Shown one piece after another: positions 31,978 to 40,439 of a DNA stretch of 64,000 bases. The stretch comes from Rathayibacter sp. VKM Ac-2804 (lineage in GTDB: Bacteria > Actinomycetota > Actinomycetes > Actinomycetales > Microbacteriaceae), in the NCBI RefSeq assembly GCF_009866655.1, contig NZ_CP047420.1:248001-312000 (forward strand), given 5' to 3'. The notes under the pieces are model-generated. The model was not told the DNA's origin and did no database searches. It saw nothing but the letters and a program-made list of their open reading frames with translations. Numbering within the stretch: position 1 is the first letter of the stretch; the number at the start of each line of letters is the position of its first letter. The translations under genes were made by a program, and so were the position numbers.

Positions 31978-32888
31978 CCGGACTTCTCATCCCGGACGGC
32001 GCCCCCACCGTCGTCGGCGTGAACGAGCCGCTGCCGCCGCGGCGCAAGGAGGCCGGCAGCTCCCCGGCGCGCAGGGCGGGCCGCGTCCTCGGCTACGCGG
32101 TGATGATCATCGCCGCCGCGGCGCTGCTGCTGCCGTTCTTCTGGATGATCACGAGCTCGGTGAAGACGCCGAACGAGGTCTTCTCAGTGCCGGTGAAGTG
32201 GTTCCCGGAGACCTGGGTCTGGAGCAACTACGTCGAGATCTGGACCCAGTCGGGCATGCTCACCTGGATCCGGAACACGCTGCTGCTCGCGGTCGTGGTC
32301 ACCGTCCTGCAGGTGCTCACCGGCTCGTTCGCGGCCTACGGCTTCTCGCGGATGCGCTTCCCCGGCCGGGACGTGCTCTTCCTGGTCTACATCGGGACGA
32401 TCGCGGTGCCGTGGCAGTCGTACATGATCCCGCAGTTCATCCTGCTGTCGAACCTCAAGGTCTCGAACACGCTCTGGGCGATCATCCTGATCCAGGCCTT
32501 CGGGGCCTTCGGCGTGTTCCTGATGAAGCAGTTCTACGAGACGATCCCCGAGGAGCTCTCCGAGGCCGCGCGGCTGGACGGCCTGAGCGAGTACGGGATC
32601 TGGGCGCGGATCATGGTGCCGCTGTCGATCCCCGCGATCGCGAGCCTCACACTGCTCACCTTCGTCGCCACCTGGAACGACTACCTCGGACCGCTGATCT
32701 ACCTGCGGAACCCGGACCTGTGGACGATCCAGCTGGGGCTGCAGAGCTTCGTCAGCACGCTCTACGACGCCAACTACGCGCTGCTGTTCGCGGGCCTGGT
32801 CATCTCGGTGGTCCCGATCGCCGTGATCTTCCTCCTCGGCCAGAAGTACTTCGTCGAGGGCATCGCGACCAGCGGACTGAAGGGCTGA
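31974..32888 (+). CDS. Sugar ABC transporter permease (MalG type)
   Basis: A 304-residue partner permease with six helices. LLLPFFWMITSSVKTPNEVF opens the protein, GSFAAYGFSRMRFPGRDVLFLVYIGTIAVPWQSYMIPQFILL follows, and the EAA loop is ELSEAARLDGLSEYGIWARIMVPLSIPAIASL. Its end QKYFVEGIATSGLKG is the classical MalG-type terminus. The start overlaps the first permease stop. Two bases after its stop the YesL-like gene begins. Confidence 0.9.
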   Translation: MTGLLIPDGAPTVVGVNEPLPPRRKEAGSSPARRAGRVLGYAVMIIAAAALLLPFFWMITSSVKTPNEVFSVPVKWFPETWVWSNYVEIWTQSGMLTWIRNTLLLAVVVTVLQVLTGSFAAYGFSRMRFPGRDVLFLVYIGTIAVPWQSYMIPQFILLSNLKVSNTLWAIILIQAFGAFGVFLMKQFYETIPEELSEAARLDGLSEYGIWARIMVPLSIPAIASLTLLTFVATWNDYLGPLIYLRNPDLWTIQLGLQSFVSTLYDANYALLFAGLVISVVPIAVIFLLGQKYFVEGIATSGLKG

Positions 32889-32890
32889 TC

Positions 32891-33562
32891 GTGCGCCGCA
32901 TCCCGAACGGCCTCTACGCCTCGCTCTTCGGCGTCGCCTACCTGATCCTGGTGACGAACGTGCTGCTCCTGGTGGCTTGCCTGCCGCTCGTGCTGCTGCT
33001 GGTGACGACGGATCCGGTGCTGTCCTGGCCGCTGCTCGCGGCGGCGCTGCCGCTCTGCGCGCCGGCGCTGATGGGTGCGGCCGCGGTCTTCGCGGCGCAC
33101 TCCCGCGGCGAGACCGCGGTCGTGCGGACGTTCTGGCGGGCGTGGCGCGCGAGCTGGCGCCGCCCGGTGTGGCTGCTGGCCGCCGCCACCGCGGTCGTCG
33201 TCCTGGTGCTCGTCGACGTGCGGTTCCTCGCGCCGATGCAGATCGGCGTGGTCGTCATCCCGTTCCTCGCGATCATCGCCCTGCTCGTGGTCGGCTGCGT
33301 CCCGGTGGCGCTCGTCGCCCTCGCGGAGGCGAGTGGATCGACGCTCCGGCAGGCCGTGAAGGCGGCGGTGTTCCTCGCCGCCCGCCGCTGGCACCTGTCG
33401 GTGGTCTCGCTGCTGGTGCTCGCGTTCCAGGCGTACCTCTTCACCGCCTCGCCCGCGCTCGCCCTCGGCGTCTCGGCCGCTCCCGCCCTCTACCTGGTCT
33501 GGGCGAACGCCCGGTTCACCCTCCGCCCCGCCCTCGCCGCCGACCAGCCGGTCGCGGCCTGA
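32891..33562 (+). CDS. YesL/DUF624-like membrane protein
   Basis: A 223-residue membrane protein with about five helices and short loops; GTG 32891 lies two bases after the permease stop. The opening RRIPNGLYASLFGVAYLILVTNVLLLVACLPLVLLL resembles the YesL (DUF624) family, which commonly lies next to CUT1 transporters for rhamnogalacturonan and other plant polymers. Its role in uptake is not established. Assignment rests on size, topology and place. Confidence 0.6.
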   Translation: MRRIPNGLYASLFGVAYLILVTNVLLLVACLPLVLLLVTTDPVLSWPLLAAALPLCAPALMGAAAVFAAHSRGETAVVRTFWRAWRASWRRPVWLLAAATAVVVLVLVDVRFLAPMQIGVVVIPFLAIIALLVVGCVPVALVALAEASGSTLRQAVKAAVFLAARRWHLSVVSLLVLAFQAYLFTASPALALGVSAAPALYLVWANARFTLRPALAADQPVAA

Positions 33563-33584
33563 CCTCCCACGAAGGACTCCCGTC

Positions 33585-34763
33585 ATGACGACCACTCCAC
33601 CCACCACGGGGAGGACGACCACCGAGCAGGCCGTGGCGGACGCCCTCGAGGTCGTCCGCCGCATGATCGCGGCCTTCGGCTCGACCTACCCGGACGACAC
33701 GACCACGGACGGCCGCTACCCGGTCCGCCCCGCGACGCAGGGCTTCGCGGCCGGTGCCAACCGCGGCTGGACGACGAGCTTCTGGCCGGGGATGCAGTGG
33801 ATCGCCTGGGAGGCGACCGGCGAGGAGGTCTTCCTCGACGCTGCCCGCGGCCACCTGCAGGACTTCGCCCGCCGCGTCCGCGAGGGCGAGGACCTGGAGA
33901 CGCACGACCTCGGCTTCCTCTACACGCTCTCCTGCGTCGCGCCCTTCCGGCTCCTCGGCGACGAGACCGGCCGCACCGCGGCGCTCGAGGCCGCCGACCA
34001 CCTGATGACGCGCTTCCTGCCGACGGCCGGCATCGTGCAGGCCTGGGGCGACCTGCGCGATCCGAAGCAGCGCGGCCGGACGATCATCGACTCCCTGATG
34101 AACATGCCGCTGCTGACCTGGGCCGGCGAGCAGACCGGCGACCCGCGCTACCCCGAGGCGGTCGCCCGGCACGTCGAGGCGCTGCGGGCGAACATCCTCC
34201 GCCCCGACTCGTCCACCTTCCACACCTTCTACTGGGACGCCGAGACCGGCGAGCCCCTGCGCGGCGGCACCGAGCAGGGCGCCTTCGACGACTCCTGCTG
34301 GGCGCGCGGGCAGGCCTGGGGCGTCTACGGCTTCGCGATGGGCTTCCGCGTGCTGGGCGACGAGACGCTGCTGGAGGCGTCGCGCGCGTGCGCCGAGTAC
34401 TTCCTCGCGCACCTCCCGCAGGACCTGATCCCCTACTGGGACCTCGTCTACGCCGACGGCAGCGACGCGCCCCGGGACAGCTCGGCGGCCGCGATCGCGG
34501 TCTGCGGACTGCTCGAGCTGGCGCTGGTCGAGACCGACGCCGAGTGCGCCGAGCGCTGGCGCGACGCCGCGCACCGGATCCTCGCGGCGCTGATCCGGGA
34601 GTGCGCTCCCGAGAGCCCCGAGGTCGCGGACACCGTCCTGCTGCACAGCGTCTACGACCTGCCGAAGAACGTCGGCGTCGACGAGGGCTCGCTCTGGGGC
34701 GACTACTTCTACCTGGAGGCGCTGATGCGCGTCTCCCGACCGGGATGGCGGCCCTACTGGTGA
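33585..34763 (+). CDS. GH88 unsaturated glucuronyl/galacturonyl hydrolase
   Basis: A 392-residue alpha/alpha-barrel hydrolase of family GH88. The two Asp residues conserved for hydration of the 4,5-double bond are in ETHDLGF (D108) and IIDSLMNM (D169), with WARGQAWGVYGFAMG following. There is no signal peptide. The enzyme releases the 4-deoxy-4,5-unsaturated uronate left by a lyase at the non-reducing end; this sugar then rearranges to the keto form used by KduI. GH105-type enzymes are similar, but the WARGQAW and DSLMN pattern favours GH88. Confidence 0.85.
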   Translation: MTTTPPTTGRTTTEQAVADALEVVRRMIAAFGSTYPDDTTTDGRYPVRPATQGFAAGANRGWTTSFWPGMQWIAWEATGEEVFLDAARGHLQDFARRVREGEDLETHDLGFLYTLSCVAPFRLLGDETGRTAALEAADHLMTRFLPTAGIVQAWGDLRDPKQRGRTIIDSLMNMPLLTWAGEQTGDPRYPEAVARHVEALRANILRPDSSTFHTFYWDAETGEPLRGGTEQGAFDDSCWARGQAWGVYGFAMGFRVLGDETLLEASRACAEYFLAHLPQDLIPYWDLVYADGSDAPRDSSAAAIAVCGLLELALVETDAECAERWRDAAHRILAALIRECAPESPEVADTVLLHSVYDLPKNVGVDEGSLWGDYFYLEALMRVSRPGWRPYW

Positions 34764-35626
34764 GACTCGTCCGATTCGAGAGCGCCGAGGGCGCTCGCAC
34801 CGGAGTCGTGCTCGACGGCGACGGCGACGGCGACGGCGATCGCGACGGCGACCGCGTCCTCGACCTGGGCACCGCGACCGTCACAGAGCTGCTCGCCGAC
34901 CGCGCGCTGCTGACCGCGGCGCGGGCGGTCGGCGCCTCGACCGTCCCGCTCGGCTCCCTCCGCCTGCTGCCGCCGGTCGTGCCGGGGAAGATCCTCTGCA
35001 TCGGCTACAACTACCGCGGCCACGTGCCCGCCGGCGGCGAGGACCGGCCCGTGCCGACGACACCCGACGTGTTCGTCAAGACGCCGAACACGCTCGGCGC
35101 CCCGGGCGACCCGGTGACGCTGCCGCTGACGGCGACCGACGTCGACTACGAGGGCGAGATCGCGCTCGTCATCGGCCGCGGCGGGCGGGACATCCCGCTC
35201 GACGAGGCGGCCTCGCACATCGCCGGCTACACCGTGATCAACGACGTCTCCGAGCGCACCTGGCAGGGCCGCTCGAGCCAGTGGACCCTCGGCAAGTGCT
35301 CCGACGGCTTCGCGCCGCTCGGCCCGTGGCTCGTGACGCCCGACGAGATCGCGGACACCGGCGACCTCCGCGTCGAGGTGGTCCGCGACGGCGTCGTCAC
35401 CGTCTCGCAGAGCACCGCCGACGTGGTCTTCAGCATGGCGGCGCTCGTGCACCACCTCAGCGAGGGGATGACCCTCGAGCCGGGCGACGTGATCGCCACG
35501 GGCAGCCCGCAGAAGCTGCCGGAGGCGCTCGCGGCGCACCGCCCGCTGGCCGACGGCGACGCGGTGACGATCCGCGTCGACGGGATCGGCTCCCTCACCA
35601 CGACCTTCCGAAAGGCACGACCATGA
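34760..35626 (+). CDS. Fumarylacetoacetate hydrolase family protein
   Basis: A 288-residue FAH-fold protein. The core LLPPVVPGKILCIGYNYRGHV...PDVFVKTPNTLGAPGDPVTLP, the metal site VDYEGEIALVIGRGG and GYTVINDVSERTWQ, and the end GMTLEPGDVIATGSP are typical. It binds Mg or Mn and acts on 2-keto acids, as hydratase, hydrolase or decarboxylase. In this operon a 2-keto-3-deoxy sugar acid is likely (inference). Near the N-terminus VVLDGDGDGDGDRDGDR is coded by a GACGGC repeat (34815-34858). GTG 34760 overlaps the GH88 stop; ATG 34745 would add five residues. Confidence 0.8.
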   Translation: MRLVRFESAEGARTGVVLDGDGDGDGDRDGDRVLDLGTATVTELLADRALLTAARAVGASTVPLGSLRLLPPVVPGKILCIGYNYRGHVPAGGEDRPVPTTPDVFVKTPNTLGAPGDPVTLPLTATDVDYEGEIALVIGRGGRDIPLDEAASHIAGYTVINDVSERTWQGRSSQWTLGKCSDGFAPLGPWLVTPDEIADTGDLRVEVVRDGVVTVSQSTADVVFSMAALVHHLSEGMTLEPGDVIATGSPQKLPEALAAHRPLADGDAVTIRVDGIGSLTTTFRKARP

Positions 35627-36423
35627 CCGCCGACGCGCCCACCTCCGCCCCCGCCGCCTTCACCCTCGAAGCCTTCCGCCTCGACGGCCGGGTCGCCGCC
35701 GTCACCGGGACCAGCCGCGGCATCGGCCGGGGCGCCGCGCTGGCGCTCGCCGGGGCCGGCGCCGACATCGCGCTGATCGACCGGGGCGACGCGAGCGAGA
35801 CGGCCGAGCTGATCCGCGGGCTGGGCCGCCGGGCGCACCTGATCCGCCGCGACTTCGCGACCGCGACCGCCGCCGAGCTGCACTCCGCGATCGACGAGGT
35901 CGTCGGCGAGCTCGGCCGGATCGACGTGCTGGTCAACAACGCCGGCACGATCAAGCGCACCGCCGCGGCCGAGCACAGCGCCGAGGACTGGGACGAGGTG
36001 CTGAAGGTGAACCTCGACTCGGTCTTCCACCTCACCCAGGCGGCCGGCCGGCGGATGCTCGCGCAGGGCTCGGGCCGGATCATCACCGTCGCGTCGATGC
36101 TGTCCTTCCAGGGCGGGATCACCGTCCCCGGCTACACCGCGTCGAAGCACGCGGTCGCGGGGCTCACCAAGGCGTTCGCGAACGAGTGGGCCGCCTCCGG
36201 AGTGACCGTCAACGCGATCGCCCCCGGCTACCTCGCCACCGACAACACCGCCGCGATCCGCGCCGACGAGGCCCGCGAGGCGTCGATCGTCGCGCGCATT
36301 CCCGCCGGCCGCTGGGGCACCCCCGCGGACCTGCAGGGCGCCTTCGTGTTCCTCGCCTCGGACGCCGCCGCCTACGTCACGGGGACGATCCTCCCCGTCG
36401 ACGGCGGCTGGCTCGTGCGCTGA
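35623..36423 (+). CDS. kduD: 2-dehydro-3-deoxy-D-gluconate 5-dehydrogenase (SDR, KduD-like)
   Basis: A 266-residue classical short-chain dehydrogenase: NAD site TGTSRGIG (28-35), NNAG (about 105-108), catalytic Ser in SMLS, Tyr171 and Lys175 in YTASK. The phrases INTVASMLSFQGG-like ITVASMLSFQGGITVPGYTASK and NAIAPGYLATDNTAAIRAD are the KduD signature. It reduces 2,5-diketo-3-deoxygluconate to KDG using NAD(P)H. KduI, the preceding pathway enzyme, is encoded next. It overlaps the FAH-family stop (ATGA). Confidence 0.85.
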   Translation: MTADAPTSAPAAFTLEAFRLDGRVAAVTGTSRGIGRGAALALAGAGADIALIDRGDASETAELIRGLGRRAHLIRRDFATATAAELHSAIDEVVGELGRIDVLVNNAGTIKRTAAAEHSAEDWDEVLKVNLDSVFHLTQAAGRRMLAQGSGRIITVASMLSFQGGITVPGYTASKHAVAGLTKAFANEWAASGVTVNAIAPGYLATDNTAAIRADEAREASIVARIPAGRWGTPADLQGAFVFLASDAAAYVTGTILPVDGGWLVR

Positions 36424-36479
36424 CGCCGACCGGCTCCCCGAACCCACCCGACCAGAACCGACCCGACAGGAGTCTCCCC

Positions 36480-37316
36480 ATGGAGCAGCGCTACGCCACC
36501 AACCCCTCGCAGATCCCCGGCATGAGCACCGAGGACCTGCGCCGGGAGTACCTCGTCCCCGACGTGTTCGTCGCCGGCGAGATCACGCTGGTCTACACGC
36601 ACCACGACCGCATCGTGCTCGGCGGCGCCGTCCCCGCGGGGCAGCGGCTCGAGCTGACCGGCTACGAGGAGATCCGGAGCGACACCTTCCTCGAGCACCG
36701 CGAGCTGGGGATCGTCAACGTCGGCGGCACCGGCACGGTGACCGCGGACGGCGAGACGTACACGCTCGTCTCGGGCGCCTGCCTGTACCTCGGCCGCGGG
36801 ATCGAGGCGGTGGCGTTCGAGGACGCCGACGGTGCGGGCGACGCGGGCGCGCAGTTCTACCTCTTCTCCGCCCCCGCGCACACGACGTACCCGTCGGTGC
36901 TCGTCGCGCCCGGCGAGGGCACCGTCCGCGAGCTCGGCGAGCAGGCGACGAGCAACCGCCGCACGCTCAACCAGTACATCCACGAGAACGGCGTGCGCAG
37001 CTGCCAGATCGTGATGGGCGTGACGACCCTGCACGAGGGCTCGATGTGGAACACCATGCCCGCGCACACCCACGACCGCCGCACCGAGTGCTACCTCTAC
37101 TTCGACCTGCCCGAGGACGCCCGCGTCATCCACCTGCTGGGGGAGCGCCAGGAGACCCGACACCTCGTCGTGGCCGACCGCCAGGCGATCCTCTCGCCGA
37201 GCTGGTCGCTGCACTCCGGCGTCGGCACGGCCGCCTACTCCTTCGTCTGGGCGATGGCGGGCGAGAACCAGGCGTTCGACGACATGGATGCGGCGCCGGT
37301 GAAGGACCTGGCGTGA
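36480..37316 (+). CDS. kduI: 5-dehydro-4-deoxy-D-glucuronate isomerase
   Basis: A 278-residue cupin isomerase. The start MEQRYATNPSQIPGMSTEDLRREYLVPDVF and the zinc motif MPAHTHDRRTECYLYFDLPEDARVIHLLGE are diagnostic, with His of HTH and Glu of RTE as ligands and a late His in SPSWSLHSGVGT. It converts 5-keto-4-deoxyuronate to 2,5-diketo-3-deoxygluconate, the substrate of KduD. ATG 36480 has AGGAG seven bases upstream. Its presence shows that the operon handles unsaturated uronates. Confidence 0.95.
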   Translation: MEQRYATNPSQIPGMSTEDLRREYLVPDVFVAGEITLVYTHHDRIVLGGAVPAGQRLELTGYEEIRSDTFLEHRELGIVNVGGTGTVTADGETYTLVSGACLYLGRGIEAVAFEDADGAGDAGAQFYLFSAPAHTTYPSVLVAPGEGTVRELGEQATSNRRTLNQYIHENGVRSCQIVMGVTTLHEGSMWNTMPAHTHDRRTECYLYFDLPEDARVIHLLGERQETRHLVVADRQAILSPSWSLHSGVGTAAYSFVWAMAGENQAFDDMDAAPVKDLA

Positions 37317-38239
37317 CATCCGGATCCGCTGCCGGCGGGGTGCTGCTGGCCATGGGGGAGACCATGGCCGTGCTGGTGCCCTGCGGCGGGTCGGTCGCCG
37401 ACGCGGACGACTTCCTGGTCGACGCGGGCGGCGCGGAGTCGAACGTGCTCGCGCACGCGGCGGCGCTGGGCGTTCCGGTGCGCTGGCACAGCCGGCTCGG
37501 CGCCGACGCGCTCGGCGAGCGGGTGCTGCGGCAGCTGGCGGAGCGGCGGATCGACGTCTCGCGCGTCGTCCGCGACCCCGGGCATCCCACCGGCGTCTAC
37601 GTGAAGGACCCCGGCCGCGGCGTCTCCTACTACCGGGCGGGCTCGGCCGCGGCGCACCTCGACACCGCCGACGCCGATGCCGCGCCGTTCGACGACGTGG
37701 CGCTGCTGCACCTGTCCGGGATCACCGCGGCGCTCTCGGAGCCGGCCGACCGCTTCCTCCGCCGCGCCGCCCTCCGCGCCCGCGAGCTCGGCGTGCCGGT
37801 GAGCCTCGACGTCAACTACCGTGCCGCGCTCTGGAGCGTGGCCGACGCCGCGCCGGTGCTCGCCGAGCTCGTGCGCCTGGCCGACGTGGTCTTCGTCGGC
37901 CGCGACGAGGCGGAGACGCTGTGGGGCACCCGCACCGCCGAGGACGTCCGCGCGCTGTTCCCGGACGTCGGCGAGCTGGTCGTCAAGGACGGCCACATCG
38001 GCGCGACGGTGTTCTGCGCCGATGCCGGTGTCGGTGCTGCCGGCTCCGTCTTCGAGCCCTCGCACGAGGTGGAGGTGCTCGACGCGGTCGGAGCGGGCGA
38101 CGCCTTCGCCGGCGGCTACCTGTCCGCACTCCTCCAGGGCGCCGACCTCGGCGCACGCCTGCGCCGCGGCCACGACCGCGCCGCCCTCACCCTCGCCGTG
38201 GCGGGCGACTCCCTCGACGAGAGAACGGCACGACGATGA
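37313..38239 (+). CDS. kdgK: 2-keto-3-deoxygluconate kinase (PfkB family)
   Basis: A 308-residue ribokinase-type kinase. The N-terminal motif DAGGAESNVLAHAAALGVPVRWHSRLGADALGERV and the C-terminal anion-hole motif DAVGAGDAFAGGYLSALL (catalytic Asp in GAGD) are complete. SLDVNYRAALW and FVGRDEAETLWG match KDG kinases. It phosphorylates KDG made by KduD to KDPG for the aldolase that follows. GTG 37313 overlaps the kduI stop; another possible start is the ATG of MGETMAV, which is the usual family beginning. Confidence 0.85.
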   Translation: MTSGSAAGGVLLAMGETMAVLVPCGGSVADADDFLVDAGGAESNVLAHAAALGVPVRWHSRLGADALGERVLRQLAERRIDVSRVVRDPGHPTGVYVKDPGRGVSYYRAGSAAAHLDTADADAAPFDDVALLHLSGITAALSEPADRFLRRAALRARELGVPVSLDVNYRAALWSVADAAPVLAELVRLADVVFVGRDEAETLWGTRTAEDVRALFPDVGELVVKDGHIGATVFCADAGVGAAGSVFEPSHEVEVLDAVGAGDAFAGGYLSALLQGADLGARLRRGHDRAALTLAVAGDSLDERTARR

Positions 38240-38904
38240 CCGCGTTCACCACCACCCCCGCGACCACCCCGACTGCGAGCCCGACCGCGAGCCCGACCGA
38301 GAGCCCCTTCGACGAGGTCTTCGCGGGCGCCCCGCTGATGGCGATCCTGCGCGGGATGGGCGTGGAGCGCTCGATCGCCCTCGCGACGACCGCCTGGGAC
38401 CTCGGCATCGACTCGGTCGAGGTGCCGCTGCAGACCGCGGAGGACGAGGTCGCCCTCCGCGAGGTCGCGCGTCTGGGCGCCGAGCGCGGCAAGACCGTCG
38501 GAGCGGGTACGATCGTCCGCCCCGAGCAGGTCGCGCTCGCCCGCGAGGCCGGCGCCGGCTACCTCGTCTCACCGGGCCTCGACCAGCGCATCCTCGCCGC
38601 CGCCGGCGCCGTCGACCTCCCGCTGCTGCCCGGAGTCGCGACCCCCTCGGAGGTGCAGCTCGCCGCCTCGCTCGGCCTCACCTGGCTGAAGGCCTTCCCC
38701 GCCACCTGGCTCGGCGCCGGCTGGTTCAAGCACATCCGCGGCCCCTTCCCCGGCATCCGCTTCGTCGCCACCGGCGGCCTCGACGCCGCCAACGTCTCCG
38801 ACTTCCTCGCCGCCGGCGTCCGCGTCGCCGCTGTCGGCTCCGCCCTCGAGGACCCGGCCCAGCTCGCCCGCCTCGGCGCCGTCCTCGCCGCGGCCCGCGC
38901 CTGA
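38236..38904 (+). CDS. eda: KDPG/KHG aldolase, last gene of the uronate operon
   Basis: A 222-residue class I aldolase: LMAILRGMGVERSIALA, the Glu in VEVPLQTAED, the Schiff-base Lys152 in WLKAFPA and the phosphate-binding GGLDAANVSDFLAAGV. It cleaves KDPG to pyruvate and glyceraldehyde-3-phosphate and completes the route from unsaturated uronates. The first 22 residues are a Thr/Ser/Pro-rich run (TTTPATTPTASPTASPTESP) that is not part of the fold. ATG overlaps the kinase stop. A dispersed repeat block follows directly. Confidence 0.9.
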   Translation: MTAFTTTPATTPTASPTASPTESPFDEVFAGAPLMAILRGMGVERSIALATTAWDLGIDSVEVPLQTAEDEVALREVARLGAERGKTVGAGTIVRPEQVALAREAGAGYLVSPGLDQRILAAAGAVDLPLLPGVATPSEVQLAASLGLTWLKAFPATWLGAGWFKHIRGPFPGIRFVATGGLDAANVSDFLAAGVRVAAVGSALEDPAQLARLGAVLAAARA

Positions 38905-38916
38905 CCCCGGCCCCGC

Positions 38917-39363
38917 TCCATGCTGATCGAGTAGCCCGCGGCGCGTTCCCTCCATGCTGATCGAGCAGCCCGCGGCGCAGGCCCTCCATGCTGATCGAGT
39001 AGCCCGCGGAGCGGGCGTATCGAGATCCACCACCGTTCGAACGCCGGCGGAACGATGCCTGATCGCGTGGGTCTCGATACGCCCTCCGGGCTACTCGACC
39101 AGCATGAGGGGGTGGCCTCCACGTCGTGTGCCCGCGCCATTGCATGCTGATCGAGCAGCCCGCGGCGCAGGCCCTCCATGCTGATCGAGTAGCCCGCGGC
39201 GCGGGCGTATCGAGATCCACCACCGTTCGTACGCCGGCGGAACGATGCCTGATCGCGTGGGTCTCGATACGCCCTGCGGGCTACTCGACCAGCATGAGGG
39301 GGGCGTCGGTCCGCGTCGTGTGCCGCGTCGCACCTGCGGGCTGCTCGACCAGCATGAGGGTGC
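38917..39363. repeat. Dispersed palindromic repeat, block D, with 189-bp tandem duplication
   Basis: The region between the converging eda and merR genes holds left arms, right arms and half arms of the repeat. One unit starting CATGCTGATCGAGCAGCCCG at 38953 recurs at 39142, giving a head-to-tail duplication with a period of 189 bases. The two copies differ at few positions (for example TTCGAACG/TTCGTACG in the spacer). The last part (39331-39363) is another right half arm. Confidence 0.85.
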
Positions 39364-39381
39364 GAGGCCGACCCCGGGCGG

Positions 39382-40290
39382 TCAGGGCACCGGGGCCTCC
39401 TCCGCGCCGAGCCGCACCGCCAGCTCCATGCAGCGCAGGCGCGCCGGCGAGAAGTCGTAGGGCATGCTCCGGACGACCTCCGCCGCGCTCCTGGCGCGCG
39501 CACTCGCGGTCGCGCCGCCGTCGTCCGCACCGCCGTCGTCGGCCGGCGGGTGCCGCTCGTCCCACGCCTCGAAGAGCGCGTCGTCCTCCTCCAGCTGGCC
39601 GGCCTCCTCGCAGGCGCGCATCAGCGCGGTCTCGAAGGCGTGCCGCTCCGCCGCCACCTGCGCCACCCGGGGGTCGTCGACGGCGACCGTGTCGTCCAGC
39701 GCCTCCTCTGCGGCGTCGACGCGGTCGGACTCCGCTCGCAGCGCCGGATCGGCGGCCAGCGCGACGAAGCGGCCGGCCTGCACGGCGGCGCCCAGCGGAC
39801 CGAAGACCCGCTCGGTGACCAGCAGAGTGTCCAGGTCGTCCTGGCGCAGCGATCCCTCGGGCGCGCCCTCGAGGCGGCCGGACACGAGATCGTCCAGCAG
39901 CCCCAACCGGGAGCCGAGGCTCCGCATGCGCTGCACCGCCGCCCGCTTCCGCTGCAGCTCGGCCTCCTGCTCGGCGAGCGCAGCCTCCAGCCGTGCGAGG
40001 ACGCCGGCGACCTCGTCCGCCCCGCCAGCGCCCTCCACACGACTCGGCGCAGCGCCGTCGAAGGCGTCGCGGATGTCGTCGAGCGCGATCCCCGCGTCGG
40101 CCGTTCGCCGGATCCAGAGCAGCCGGATGATCTCCTCGTAGCCGTACCGCCGCCGCCCGTCGGCGCCCCGCTCGCGCTCGGGCAGCAGCCCCAGCCGGTG
40201 GTAGTGGCGGATCGCCCGCGGCGTGATGCCGACGAACGCCGCGGCGTCGCCGATCAGGACCTCTCGGGGCGGGGTCGGGAACGACGGCAT
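39382..40290 (-). CDS. MerR-family transcriptional regulator
   Basis: A 302-residue regulator. The MerR winged helix is at about 8-75: VLIGDAAAFVGITPRAIRHYHRLGLLPERERGADGRRRYGYEEIIRLLWIRRTADAGIALDDIRDAF. A long coiled-coil segment follows (VLARLEAALAEQEAELQRKRAAVQRMRSLGSRL), then an acidic effector-like part to the end. No cysteine metal site is visible. ATG 40290 is chosen because GAGAGG precedes it; ATG 40324 is possible. Its target is not clear; the neighbouring large glycosidase on the same strand lies upstream. Confidence 0.8.
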   Translation of the reverse strand: MPSFPTPPREVLIGDAAAFVGITPRAIRHYHRLGLLPERERGADGRRRYGYEEIIRLLWIRRTADAGIALDDIRDAFDGAAPSRVEGAGGADEVAGVLARLEAALAEQEAELQRKRAAVQRMRSLGSRLGLLDDLVSGRLEGAPEGSLRQDDLDTLLVTERVFGPLGAAVQAGRFVALAADPALRAESDRVDAAEEALDDTVAVDDPRVAQVAAERHAFETALMRACEEAGQLEEDDALFEAWDERHPPADDGGADDGGATASARARSAAEVVRSMPYDFSPARLRCMELAVRLGAEEAPVP

Positions 40291-40439
40291 GGCTGACCTC
40301 TCGGAGCGGGGGAACAGGACGTGCATCGAGCAGACCACATGACGCTGCGGCAGGAGCAAGCCGGGAACGCCGACGCCGCCCCACCGGAAGGCGGGGCGGC
40401 GTCGGCGACCGCAGGTCAGCGGCGTCAGCGGTGTCGGCG

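Noticed and set aside
38953..39330. Repeated units that look like a short CRISPR array
   Set aside because: The period is 189 bases, the 'spacers' are also repeated, the arms are the genome's dispersed palindrome, and no cas gene is near.
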